Assembly: GCF_002873395.1 (NCBI RefSeq)
Contig: NZ_MCUV01000035.1
Coordinates: forward strand, 165,121-229,120
Reading direction: 5' to 3'
Source of the DNA: Vibrio sp. 10N.286.49.B3
GTDB taxonomy: Bacteria; Pseudomonadota; Gammaproteobacteria; Enterobacterales; Vibrionaceae
Length of the DNA stretch: 64,000 nt
In this document: in pieces, positions 56,695-64,000 of the stretch
Layout: every line of letters begins with the position of its first letter
How positions within the stretch are numbered: position 1 is the stretch's first letter
Made by a program: the position numbers and the translations under genes
Notes under the pieces: model-generated
The model's database searches: none
Told to the model about the DNA's origin: nothing
What the model saw: the letters and a program-made list of their open reading frames with translations, nothing else

Positions 56695-56765
56695 ATGTCC
56701 TGCTGCCAATCATCCTCTGCTAAAATTAGTCAAACGATGAAAAACTCCAGCTTTTATCACATTAA

Positions 56766-58355
56766 TTAGTGCTCGCGTGTCGCACGGAATTCAACTTCAG
56801 GGAATCTTTCTGAGGCTAAGTTCAAGTTCACCATTGTTGGAGCTATGTACGATAAGTTATCACCACCATCGAGTGCTAGGTTAGCTTGGCTCTTACGCTT
56901 AAACTCTTCAAGCTTCTTCGCATCCCCACACTCAACCCAACGAGCGGTTGCGACATTAACGCCTTCATAAATCGCTTCTACGTTGTATTCTGCTTTTAAA
57001 CGCGCAACAACAACATCAAACTGAAGAACACCAACCGCACCAACGATCAAGTCGTTATTTTGCAGAGGACGAAAAACTTGTACAGCACCTTCTTCTGATA
57101 ACTGAACAAGACCTTTTAGCAACTGCTTTTGCTTTAGCGGATCACGTAAGCGAATACGGCGGAATAATTCAGGAGCAAAGTTAGGGATACCAGCAAATTT
57201 CAAGTTCTCACCTTGTGTAAAGGTGTCACCAATTTGAATCGTACCATGGTTATGCAAACCGATAATATCACCAGCATACGCTTTCTCAGCACGCGTACGG
57301 TCACCCGCCATAAACGTAACAGCATCAGAGATACTAACGTTTTTGCCAGTGCGCACATGGTTCATTTTCATGCCTTGTGTGTAAGTACCAGAAACGATAC
57401 GCATAAAGGCAATACGGTCACGGTGCTTTGGATCCATGTTTGCTTGGATTTTAAATACAAAACCAGAAAACTTCTCTTCCGTTGCTTCAACTTCACGCTC
57501 ATTAGCTTTACGTGTTTGAGGTGCTGGAGCCCACTTAGTCAGACCATCAAGCATATGATCAACACCAAAGTTACCCAGTGCCGTACCAAAGTATACTGGC
57601 GTTAATTCACCGGCTAGGAATAGCTCTAGATCAAACTCAGGGCAAGCACCCATAACTAACTCAAGTTCATCACGCACGCTCGCTGCCAGGTCTTCACCAA
57701 CAGCAACGTCTAATTCTGGGTTATCAAGACCTTTAATGATGCGAACATCTTGGATCTCATGACCATGACCAGATTCATATAAAATCGTCTCATCACGGTG
57801 AATATGATAAACACCCTTAAATTCTTTACCACAACCAATAGGCCATGAAATTGGCGCACAAGCCATGCCGAGTTCACTTTCTACTTCATCCAATACTTCC
57901 ATTGGATCACGAACATCACGGTCAAGTTTGTTCATAAAGGTAACGATAGGCGTATCACGTAAACGGGTAACTTCCATCAATTTGCGCGTACGGTCTTCGA
58001 CACCTTTTGCCGCATCAATAACCATTAGACATGAGTCAACAGCCGTTAACGTACGGTAAGTATCTTCTGAGAAGTCTTCGTGCCCAGGAGTATCTAGTAG
58101 GTTAACCAAGCAATCATTATAAGGAAACTGCATTACCGAAGTGGTTACCGAGATACCACGTTCTTTTTCCATTTCCATCCAGTCTGATTTTGCATGCTGG
58201 TTAGAACCACGGCCTTTTACTGTGCCCGCTTTTTGAATTGCGTTGCCGAATAAAAGAACTTTTTCAGTAATCGTTGTTTTACCCGCATCAGGGTGCGAGA
58301 TAATAGCGAAAGTTCTACGTTTAGATACTTCACCAATAAAAGGGGTATTTGACAT
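56766..58355 (-). CDS. prfC: Peptide chain release factor 3
   Basis: RF3 is a GTPase that removes RF1 and RF2 from the ribosome after termination. The 529 residues carry the P-loop [19 protein letters not shown], the switch region [29 protein letters not shown] and [12 protein letters not shown]3-specific parts include [19 protein letters not shown] and FQFDVV-like [11 protein letters not shown]. It ends at its own terminator. Its upstream neighbour is rimI on the same strand. Confidence 0.97.
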   Translation of the reverse strand: MSNTPFIGEVSKRRTFAIISHPDAGKTTITEKVLLFGNAIQKAGTVKGRGSNQHAKSDWMEMEKERGISVTTSVMQFPYNDCLVNLLDTPGHEDFSEDTYRTLTAVDSCLMVIDAAKGVEDRTRKLMEVTRLRDTPIVTFMNKLDRDVRDPMEVLDEVESELGMACAPISWPIGCGKEFKGVYHIHRDETILYESGHGHEIQDVRIIKGLDNPELDVAVGEDLAASVRDELELVMGACPEFDLELFLAGELTPVYFGTALGNFGVDHMLDGLTKWAPAPQTRKANEREVEATEEKFSGFVFKIQANMDPKHRDRIAFMRIVSGTYTQGMKMNHVRTGKNVSISDAVTFMAGDRTRAEKAYAGDIIGLHNHGTIQIGDTFTQGENLKFAGIPNFAPELFRRIRLRDPLKQKQLLKGLVQLSEEGAVQVFRPLQNNDLIVGAVGVLQFDVVVARLKAEYNVEAIYEGVNVATARWVECGDAKKLEEFKRKSQANLALDGGDNLSYIAPTMVNLNLASERFPEVEFRATREH

Positions 58356-58464
58356 TAATCTGGTCTTCTTTAGGTGTGACTTCGATGAAACGAATCAAGT
58401 TGGGCATATTTTCGCTTATATTTACCTCAGGAGCAAATTTACCTGCTTTGAGAAATAAGATTAA

Positions 58465-58911
58465 TCAGAAGAAAATATAGCTCATAATAATCGCATCTTC
58501 TTGCCCACGCTCTGTTGGGTAATAATTTCTGCGGCGATCAACCTCATTAAATCCTTGAGATTCATATAGATTGAATGCTGGTAAATTACTCTCTCGTACC
58601 TCTAGCCAAGCACTATCGGCATCCGCTTGTTGGCAAGTTTCTAAAAAGAACTCTGTTAATGCTAAACCAAGCCCTTGCCTGTGCTTTGCTGGATCGATCG
58701 CAATATTAAGCAGTGTCACCTCACCAATGATGTTCTGCGCATAAAAGTAGCCGACTAACTGCTCATTTTGAAACATGCCGTAATGGCAAGCGCCACGACT
58801 CGCTAAGTCATTAATCATATTTTGCGACCAAGGGTGACTATGAGCACTCTGCTCAATTCTCCACACCTCTGGTAAGTGTTCCGCTTCTAATTTTTTAAAC
58901 GTATTAATCAT
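58465..58911 (-). CDS. rimI: Ribosomal protein S18 alanine N-acetyltransferase
   Basis: RimI acetylates the N-terminal alanine of ribosomal protein S18. I chose the ATG at 58911, giving MINTFKKLEAEHLPEVWRIE and 148 residues; the longer frame runs through holD. GNAT motifs are the acetyl-CoA loop HRQGLGLALTEFFLE and LEVRESNLPAFNLYESQGF, then RRNYYP. It overlaps the holD stop by eight bases, so the two are translated together, as in other gammaproteobacteria. Confidence 0.94.
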   Translation of the reverse strand: MINTFKKLEAEHLPEVWRIEQSAHSHPWSQNMINDLASRGACHYGMFQNEQLVGYFYAQNIIGEVTLLNIAIDPAKHRQGLGLALTEFFLETCQQADADSAWLEVRESNLPAFNLYESQGFNEVDRRRNYYPTERGQEDAIIMSYIFF

Positions 58912-59302
58912 AAGCACAAATCTGCTGCCACAAGGCGCGGCGTTGTTGGTTATTACCCTCAATGTCAGATAATAACGGTGTATTAAGGCATTGGTGAGAA
59001 GTCTCTATCGAATTTTCACAACCAGCAAACCATAGCCATTTAACTTCACTCAATTGACAATTTGCTAGCTGCTCTGGCGTAATGTATAAAGCCTGTTCGA
59101 GCGTCAGTTTCATACTTTTCAATACTCGCTCAAACATGAGAGCAAGTTCTCCTTCTGGAGACACTGGCGAAATAAATAGAAGTTGGCAACTTGCTGGTAA
59201 CTCTATCGGCTTCGTTACATAGCCCGATAAACGCTCAGGATGAATTAGATCCCAACGCGCGATTCCCATTTCTTGTAGGTATTGCTCTGTCGTAGAAGGC
59301 AT
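58904..59302 (-). CDS. holD: DNA polymerase III psi subunit
   Basis: HolD (psi) links the clamp loader to chi and SSB. The 132 residues begin MPSTTEQYLQEMGIARWDL, the short motif that binds the clamp loader, and go on with IHPERLSGYVTKPIELP and LLFISP. The middle shows VKWLWFAGC. This family diverges fast, but the N-terminus and the gene order before rimI support the call. Its last bases overlap rimI. Confidence 0.88.
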   Translation of the reverse strand: MPSTTEQYLQEMGIARWDLIHPERLSGYVTKPIELPASCQLLFISPVSPEGELALMFERVLKSMKLTLEQALYITPEQLANCQLSEVKWLWFAGCENSIETSHQCLNTPLLSDIEGNNQQRRALWQQICAYD

Positions 59303-59322
59303 GCTGTTGAACCCATCGAAAC

Positions 59323-59349
59323 TAAAAAAAGAGGCCGAATAAAGCCTCT
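59323..59349 (-). terminator. Terminator of the ubiT-GNAT operon
   Basis: On the minus strand AGAGGC pairs with GCCTCT around 8 bases, followed by TTTTTTT. It separates the acetyltransferase gene from holD. Confidence 0.8.
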
Positions 59350-59379
59350 CATTTATCTCTATTATTGATATGTTGTTGA

Positions 59380-59886
59380 CTAAACTAAATCTGAAAACTC
59401 AGAGCGATAGTTGATCAAGCCTTGATGCTCATCGAGTGAATAATTATCAACACCAAGAATTAAAAATGCTTCGCTTGGCACTTCCCATTCGCAACGTAAG
59501 TTATACTCACTCGCGGGTTTAAAGCCAAATCGAGTATAGAAGTCAGGATCACCTAATACAACACAAGCTGGATAGCTAAAGTCTTGCAACATGATCAATG
59601 CTTCTTGGATCAATTTAGACGCAACACCTTGCTGGCGATATTCTTTTTTGACAGAGAGTGGAGCAAGTCCTTGCCAGTTAATGTCCTGTCCCTCTACGGT
59701 AACAGGGCTAAACATCACATGACCAATAACTTCACCATCATCAGAGCAAGCAACAAGAGATAACGTTAATTGAGAGTTCTCTCTTAACTTCATTACCAAG
59801 TTTGCCTCTGCTTCTGTATCAAAAGCGGCTTTTACTAAGCGGTCAATCGCAAGAATATCAACGGGTGCTTCAGTTCGAATAAGCAT
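59380..59886 (-). CDS. GNAT family N-acetyltransferase (YhbS-like)
   Basis: This 168-residue acetyltransferase has the GNAT core GLAPLSVKKEYRQQGVASKLIQEAL (acetyl-CoA loop Arg-Gln-Gln-Gly-Val-Ala) and CVVLGDPDFYTRFGFKPA. It resembles E. coli YhbS, which sits beside yhbT (ubiT), just as here. The substrate is not known. The ATG lies inside the last 17 bases of ubiT, so translation is coupled. Confidence 0.85.
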   Translation of the reverse strand: MLIRTEAPVDILAIDRLVKAAFDTEAEANLVMKLRENSQLTLSLVACSDDGEVIGHVMFSPVTVEGQDINWQGLAPLSVKKEYRQQGVASKLIQEALIMLQDFSYPACVVLGDPDFYTRFGFKPASEYNLRCEWEVPSEAFLILGVDNYSLDEHQGLINYRSEFSDLV

Positions 59887-60397
59887 TAATTACCTCATTT
59901 TGTGTCTGAGAGGATTGTACTCCTTTCTGCACAAAATCAGCTAGTTGATTTATCAATATTTGCAACGGCTTTGGCAAAAGTTCGAGATCAACGCTATCCA
60001 TTAAGTTTTTCACTTCTAAACCAAGCTCAGTATCCCCTTCGATTTTTAAGCGACGTTGAAAAAACAGCGTATCAGGATCTTCTTTACGACCAACGATCAA
60101 AACTAAGTCATTTAAAGCACCACTGAAGCTCACATCTTCTTTCACCGGTTGCTCTGCGACAATTAAGCTTTCATTGCTATAACTTATATACCAGCTTAAA
60201 TCGATATCAGTTACGGACACTTTTAGCCACTTATCTTCTAAGAACTCAAAGTCACCATCGTCTAATGCTTCTTTAAATACCGTCTCCAAGCCATCAAGCA
60301 ATACCCTTCTTTGTACCGTTTGTGGTAGCAAGTGAAGTGGTGTTTTTAATAGAGAAGCTGCATTATTAACCAGTTGGTGCCGAACTTTGTTTATCAC
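59870..60397 (-). CDS. ubiT: SCP2-type ubiquinone biosynthesis accessory protein UbiT
   Basis: UbiT is a lipid-carrier-like protein needed to make ubiquinone without oxygen, together with UbiU and UbiV. The 175 residues hold an SCP2 domain with FEFLEDKWLKVSVTDIDLSW, DVSFSGALNDLVLIVGRKEDPDTLFF and QRRLKIEGDTELGLEVKNLMD, all close to E. coli YhbT. The start is GTG at 60397; a nearby ATG is out of frame. ubiU and ubiV are not in the window. An FNR box was looked for but not found. Confidence 0.88.
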   Translation of the reverse strand: MINKVRHQLVNNAASLLKTPLHLLPQTVQRRVLLDGLETVFKEALDDGDFEFLEDKWLKVSVTDIDLSWYISYSNESLIVAEQPVKEDVSFSGALNDLVLIVGRKEDPDTLFFQRRLKIEGDTELGLEVKNLMDSVDLELLPKPLQILINQLADFVQKGVQSSQTQNEVINAYSN

Positions 60398-60629
60398 GCG
60401 AGATATCCATTATTTAATACTTTGTAGATTACCAGTATAATGCCCGCCTCTTTCTTGAGCAATACGTCTCTTTCTCTGTTGTTTAGAAAGTAGTGCCCAA
60501 AAAGTACGATTAAAAACACATTATCTATGCAACAAAGTGTAAGGCTGCATAGTATCAAACTACAATGACATAAGATGATCTTCATCTATGACAAAAGCCC
60601 TTTCTTACTCTTCTACTTAGGTATTAATT

Positions 60630-61748
60630 GTGAATAGCTTATTCTCCACCAGTAGCTTTAAACAACTGCGCTATCAGCACTTCCTTGAAGTAGAAGTTTA
60701 TCGACCATATTCACGATTCATGTTTTTTGCGATTTTTATTTTCGCTTGTTTTGCTATCCCTGACTGGGTAACGCTCGAGTCTGATGCTATCCCCATCATT
60801 ACCGCACGATTGATTTACTCTTTGATTGCCTCATGCATACTTTATCGTGCGACGGTTGTCCGATGGCGTTACTTGCAGTTATCGGAGATATTGTTATTTA
60901 TTGCTTCTGGATGGATAATTCATTGGGCTGGATATACAGCTTTAATGCAAAACAATAATCACTATCAGGATGGTATACTTTTACTGTTAATATATATTGG
61001 CACCTTATCTCGACTATCATTTATTTCATCTTGCATTGCATCCTTCTTTGTTTTTATCCCTTACATGCTATTTTTACACCCTCAGTTGCTCCTAATTGAT
61101 CCTGCTGATGAAATGAATAAACGCTTTATATTAATCGGCACGACTTTTCTTTGTTTAATCGCTAGTTATCGACGCGAGTTAGAGACTAAGTACCGTTTTG
61201 AACAAAAACAGATTCTGCGTAAGCAAACTATCCGCCTTGCTGCAACATCAAAGAAATTAAAAGTAATGAGTGAAACGGATGCATTAACTCAGGCATATAA
61301 CCGGCACTTTTTAACGACCTGGCTTGATATATATATCACTTTACCAACTCAAAAATATAATACCGTTGCCATGTTAGATATTGACCATTTTAAGCAAATT
61401 AATGATCGCTATGGTCATGATGTCGGTGATAAAGTGATCACAGCCATTGCAGCTAAGATTAAACAACACATCCCTAAAAACAGTCTATTTATTCGCTATG
61501 GTGGCGAGGAATTCCTACTTTTTTTACAGTTTAATGATAGGTCCGAGGCCTATCAGGTCATTGAAAAATTACGTAATGATATATCTCAATTTGAAATAGC
61601 ATCTAACCTCAACACCACTATTTCCACTGGTATTTATTACACACAAAACACGACTGTTTTAACACTTGATGCGATAAGTTTTGCCGACAAAGCCCTCTAT
61701 AAAGCAAAAGATGCTGGGAGAAATTGCACTCACTTTTCTCTTCTATAG
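60630..61748 (+). CDS. Membrane GGDEF protein, probable diguanylate cyclase
   Basis: This 372-residue protein probably makes cyclic di-GMP. The start is GTG at 60630 with AGGT upstream. About six membrane helices fill residues 28-185. A GGDEF domain covers about 205-370: MSETDALTQAYNRHFL, MLDIDHFKQINDRYGHDVGDK, the active motif GGEEF at 291-295, and ADKALYKAKDAGRN. The product-inhibition motif RxxD expected at 282-285 is missing (the residues are PKNS). The signal sensed by the membrane part is unknown. Confidence 0.9.
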   Translation: MNSLFSTSSFKQLRYQHFLEVEVYRPYSRFMFFAIFIFACFAIPDWVTLESDAIPIITARLIYSLIASCILYRATVVRWRYLQLSEILLFIASGWIIHWAGYTALMQNNNHYQDGILLLLIYIGTLSRLSFISSCIASFFVFIPYMLFLHPQLLLIDPADEMNKRFILIGTTFLCLIASYRRELETKYRFEQKQILRKQTIRLAATSKKLKVMSETDALTQAYNRHFLTTWLDIYITLPTQKYNTVAMLDIDHFKQINDRYGHDVGDKVITAIAAKIKQHIPKNSLFIRYGGEEFLLFLQFNDRSEAYQVIEKLRNDISQFEIASNLNTTISTGIYYTQNTTVLTLDAISFADKALYKAKDAGRNCTHFSLL

Positions 61749-61909
61749 ATATAAAAGACACTGTAATTAGGGGATAGGTCAAAAAAAGTAGAGTTTGAGA
61801 TAATACTCTTTTGTATAAAAATGATAAGCTCGTTATAGTGTCTAACATTTACTATTTCATATTTAACAAAATGAAATAAATTATTAATTATAGTATTGGT
61901 CGTAAATTG

Positions 61910-63952
61910 ATGCATTATTCACAATTACAACATTGGTTTTCACAGCTAACATCAAATAGTCCGTTTTTATTTGCTATTTTAGACCAACACTACAATTACC
62001 ACATTGCTAATGATGCTTACTCCGAGCTTTCAGGATTAAGCCAAGCAGAACTGGTTGGCATGAATGATAGCCAAGTATTAGGTGAGCAATTTTTTTCTCA
62101 GTTACAGCCTTACTATTTAAGAGCGCTTAATGGCGAGAGCATTGAATCTGAAGTGACTTTGAATGCTACAGATTTAGAAACTAGCCTACATTTTAGCCTA
62201 TCACCTTTAACTAATAACGATTCTATTGAATACATTGTTTTTCATGCTATCGATATTTCAGAAAAGCAAATCTTAGCTCGCTCACTAGAAGACGCTGAGA
62301 ATAATTTTACATCACTAACAAATATGTTACCTGATGGGGTAGTTATTATTGAAGATGATTATATATTGTCAGCCAATAATAGCGCTACTCATCTGCTCGG
62401 ATTCAATTCTCCTGATGAATTATTAGGCGAAGAGTTAAATAGATTATTTATTGATGAAAAAACAAAGTCAGTTTTCAACCTACCCCTTCAATCGTTAATT
62501 AATCAATCACCTCTGATATGCCTTACTGGTGCACGATGTGGGATAGAGCGAAGAGTACAATTACTTTGTGAGAAACATGCTACGCAAAATAATACTTTTA
62601 TTGTGGTTATTAAAAGTGCTGAAATATCGGCAGATATATTAGATAAAAACCCACCAGTAGAAAGTGATCCTCATCGAAACCCTTTGACCAAACTCTATAA
62701 CCGCTGTGGCTTTACTGCTCGCTTAGAGCATTTAATCAAAGAAAAAACACCGCTCGTTATGCTCTACCTTGATATTGATAATTTTAAAAATATCAATGAC
62801 TCTCTTGGTCATCATATTGGTGACAAAGTGATCCAAGAAGTTGCCTATAGACTGACAAGATTACTACCGAAAGAGGCTGTTCTCGGTCATTTAGGAGGGG
62901 ATTCATTTGCAATAATTTTGCCAAACCCTGAACACAATCGAATGGCTGAAGTGCTTTCTGAAAGAATTATCGCCATTATACATCAGCCGTTTAATTTACT
63001 GCACTTCAGTAAAAGATTGTCCTGTTCAATCGGTAGTGTAGCCTCACCTGCCGATGGTTCTGATCCTCGTATTTTATTGCAAAATGCCGATACTGCAATG
63101 TATGAGGCAAAGGAGCGTGGTCGTAATCGCCTTATAAAATTTAACGACCAAATGAACAAAGAAGCTCGCATGCGTCTTTGGTTAGAAATAGAGTTACAAA
63201 AAGCCCTTCAAAACAATGGCTTGGAGGTTTGGTATCAACCTAAAGTCAATGCTAAAGACTTTAGCATTAATGGCGCGGAGGCATTAGTGCGTTGGAAGCA
63301 CCCAATTGAAGGTTATATTAGCCCTGCATCTTTTATTCCTGTGGCAGAAAAAGCTGGATTAATTGAGCATTTAGGTCGTGTTGTTATGCGCGATGTATTT
63401 TCAACGGTTAAGCGCTGGAAGGTGCAAGGTATTTTACCAGGCCGAGTGGCTATCAACCTTTCTCCAGAACAATTTGGCAACCCTCAATTAATTAACTACA
63501 TTGAGAAGCTTCTACGCTCAACGGAACTCGATGCAAGTTGCATTACCTTTGAGCTGACAGAAAGCGCAGTAATGAGTGATAATAACCATACTTTGCAGAT
63601 GCTTAATGCCATAAAAAAACTGGGCTTTGCGCTTTCTATTGATGATTTTGGCACCGGCTACTCTTCGCTATCCTATCTTGCGCGCTTTCCGCTTGATGAG
63701 TTAAAGATTGATAGAGCATTTATTAAAGATATCGATACATTACCTAAGCAAATTACCGTGATTGAAAATATTATTAATCTTGGTAAATCACTTAATTTAA
63801 CCGTTGTTGCTGAAGGTATAGAGACACACGAGCAAGCGACATTATTATCAAACCTCAATTGTAATTCTATTCAAGGCTTCCACTTTCATCGCCCGCAACC
63901 TAAAGGTGATGTAGAGATCTTATTTGCCCAAAACTTACGTCATAAAAATTAA
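61910..63952 (+). CDS. PAS-GGDEF-EAL protein, probable cyclic di-GMP phosphodiesterase
   Basis: This 680-residue cytoplasmic protein likely breaks down cyclic di-GMP. The start is the ATG at 61910; a TTG directly before it is less likely. Two PAS-like domains cover about 8-112 and 130-230. The GGDEF domain has a changed motif, GGDSF at 329-333, and is probably inactive or regulatory. The EAL domain keeps EAL at 457-459, INLSPEQF, FELTES, DDFGTGYSSL, KIDRAF and AEGIET, so it looks active. It follows the GGDEF gene by 161 bases. Confidence 0.92.
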   Translation: MHYSQLQHWFSQLTSNSPFLFAILDQHYNYHIANDAYSELSGLSQAELVGMNDSQVLGEQFFSQLQPYYLRALNGESIESEVTLNATDLETSLHFSLSPLTNNDSIEYIVFHAIDISEKQILARSLEDAENNFTSLTNMLPDGVVIIEDDYILSANNSATHLLGFNSPDELLGEELNRLFIDEKTKSVFNLPLQSLINQSPLICLTGARCGIERRVQLLCEKHATQNNTFIVVIKSAEISADILDKNPPVESDPHRNPLTKLYNRCGFTARLEHLIKEKTPLVMLYLDIDNFKNINDSLGHHIGDKVIQEVAYRLTRLLPKEAVLGHLGGDSFAIILPNPEHNRMAEVLSERIIAIIHQPFNLLHFSKRLSCSIGSVASPADGSDPRILLQNADTAMYEAKERGRNRLIKFNDQMNKEARMRLWLEIELQKALQNNGLEVWYQPKVNAKDFSINGAEALVRWKHPIEGYISPASFIPVAEKAGLIEHLGRVVMRDVFSTVKRWKVQGILPGRVAINLSPEQFGNPQLINYIEKLLRSTELDASCITFELTESAVMSDNNHTLQMLNAIKKLGFALSIDDFGTGYSSLSYLARFPLDELKIDRAFIKDIDTLPKQITVIENIINLGKSLNLTVVAEGIETHEQATLLSNLNCNSIQGFHFHRPQPKGDVEILFAQNLRHKN

Positions 63953-64000
63953 CTGGTTATAGGTATTATCCTTATGGGGTAATTCATAACTTATTCACCT

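Noticed and set aside
57213..57605. 130-residue plus-strand open frame within prfC
   Set aside because: prfC is fully conserved on the opposite strand here; the frame has no family signature.
60394..60585. 63-residue minus-strand frame before ubiT
   Set aside because: It is out of phase with ubiT, covers the promoter region and has no family features.
1..64000. Mobile island, phage, CRISPR or toxin-antitoxin system
   Set aside because: The genes are chromosomal housekeeping or regulators in an order shared with other vibrios. No transposase, integrase, repeat array, tRNA-flanked block or abrupt change in base use was seen.

Overview
The window looks like a stretch of conserved core chromosome from a marine gammaproteobacterium of the family Vibrionaceae. 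The evidence is the Na+-pumping NADH:quinone reductase operon (nqrA-F plus apbE), a vibrio-type DapD, a VF530-family protein, a NupC of the vcCNT type, and the gene order radA - PilZ protein - serB - ytjB - deoBAC - nupC - tatD - prfC - rimI/holD. From memory, this order matches Vibrio cholerae chromosome I around nqr to prfC. The DNA is AT-rich, and Photobacterium or Aliivibrio seems more likely than a classical Vibrio, but I cannot settle the genus. I see no rRNA, tRNA, CRISPR array, insertion sequence, phage gene or integration site.

Layout. 1-6683 (minus): nqrABCDEF followed by apbE, cut by the window start; ApbE attaches FMN to NqrB and NqrC. 7087-11378: bolA (minus), then rlmG, a YajG lipoprotein, a periplasmic cyclophilin and ampG (plus). 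11496-12769 (minus): an ECF sigma factor and its ChrR zinc anti-sigma factor. 13037-16482: panE-csdA (plus) facing tcdA-csdE (minus), covering sulfur trafficking and tRNA t6A cyclisation. 16609-19631: mltA, a DUF2850 membrane protein and argA. 19705-29224 (minus): recC, recB, recD, followed by the SOS gene yebG. 29831-38728: a secreted multidomain chitinase, dapD, nnrS, a GalR-type repressor, a MATE pump and a LysR regulator. 38875-42258: chrA, an acyl-CoA synthetase and a VF530 protein. 42327-50438: a stand-alone second EF-G, radA, a large tandem-PilZ protein, serB and ytjB. 50517-55644 (minus): deoC-deoA-deoB and nupC for nucleoside uptake and catabolism. 55840-60397 (minus): a TatD-family nuclease, prfC, holD-rimI and ubiT with a GNAT acetyltransferase. 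60630-63952 (plus): a membrane GGDEF protein and a PAS-GGDEF-EAL protein.

Themes. Three genes concern cyclic di-GMP: a receptor-like protein at 46325, a probable cyclase at 60630 and a probable phosphodiesterase at 61910. Several promoters carry readable operators: a LexA box before yebG, CRP-like sites before nupC and the chitinase gene, a GalR-type operator before galR, and a possible ARG box before argA. Many intergenic gaps hold clear hairpin terminators, and a few hold structures that the coding annotation does not explain: the recC-recB gap, the dapD leader, the nqrF-apbE gap and a 36-bp palindrome between csdA and csdE.

I did not find a convincing new multigene system. The best leads are the tandem-PilZ protein, the structured recC-recB gap, the dapD leader and the DUF2850 gene paired with argA. 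Several starts are moved inward from the longest possible frame (nqrA, csdE, tcdA, mltA, dapD, the MATE gene, deoB, tatD, rimI and the EAL gene), for reasons given in each entry.
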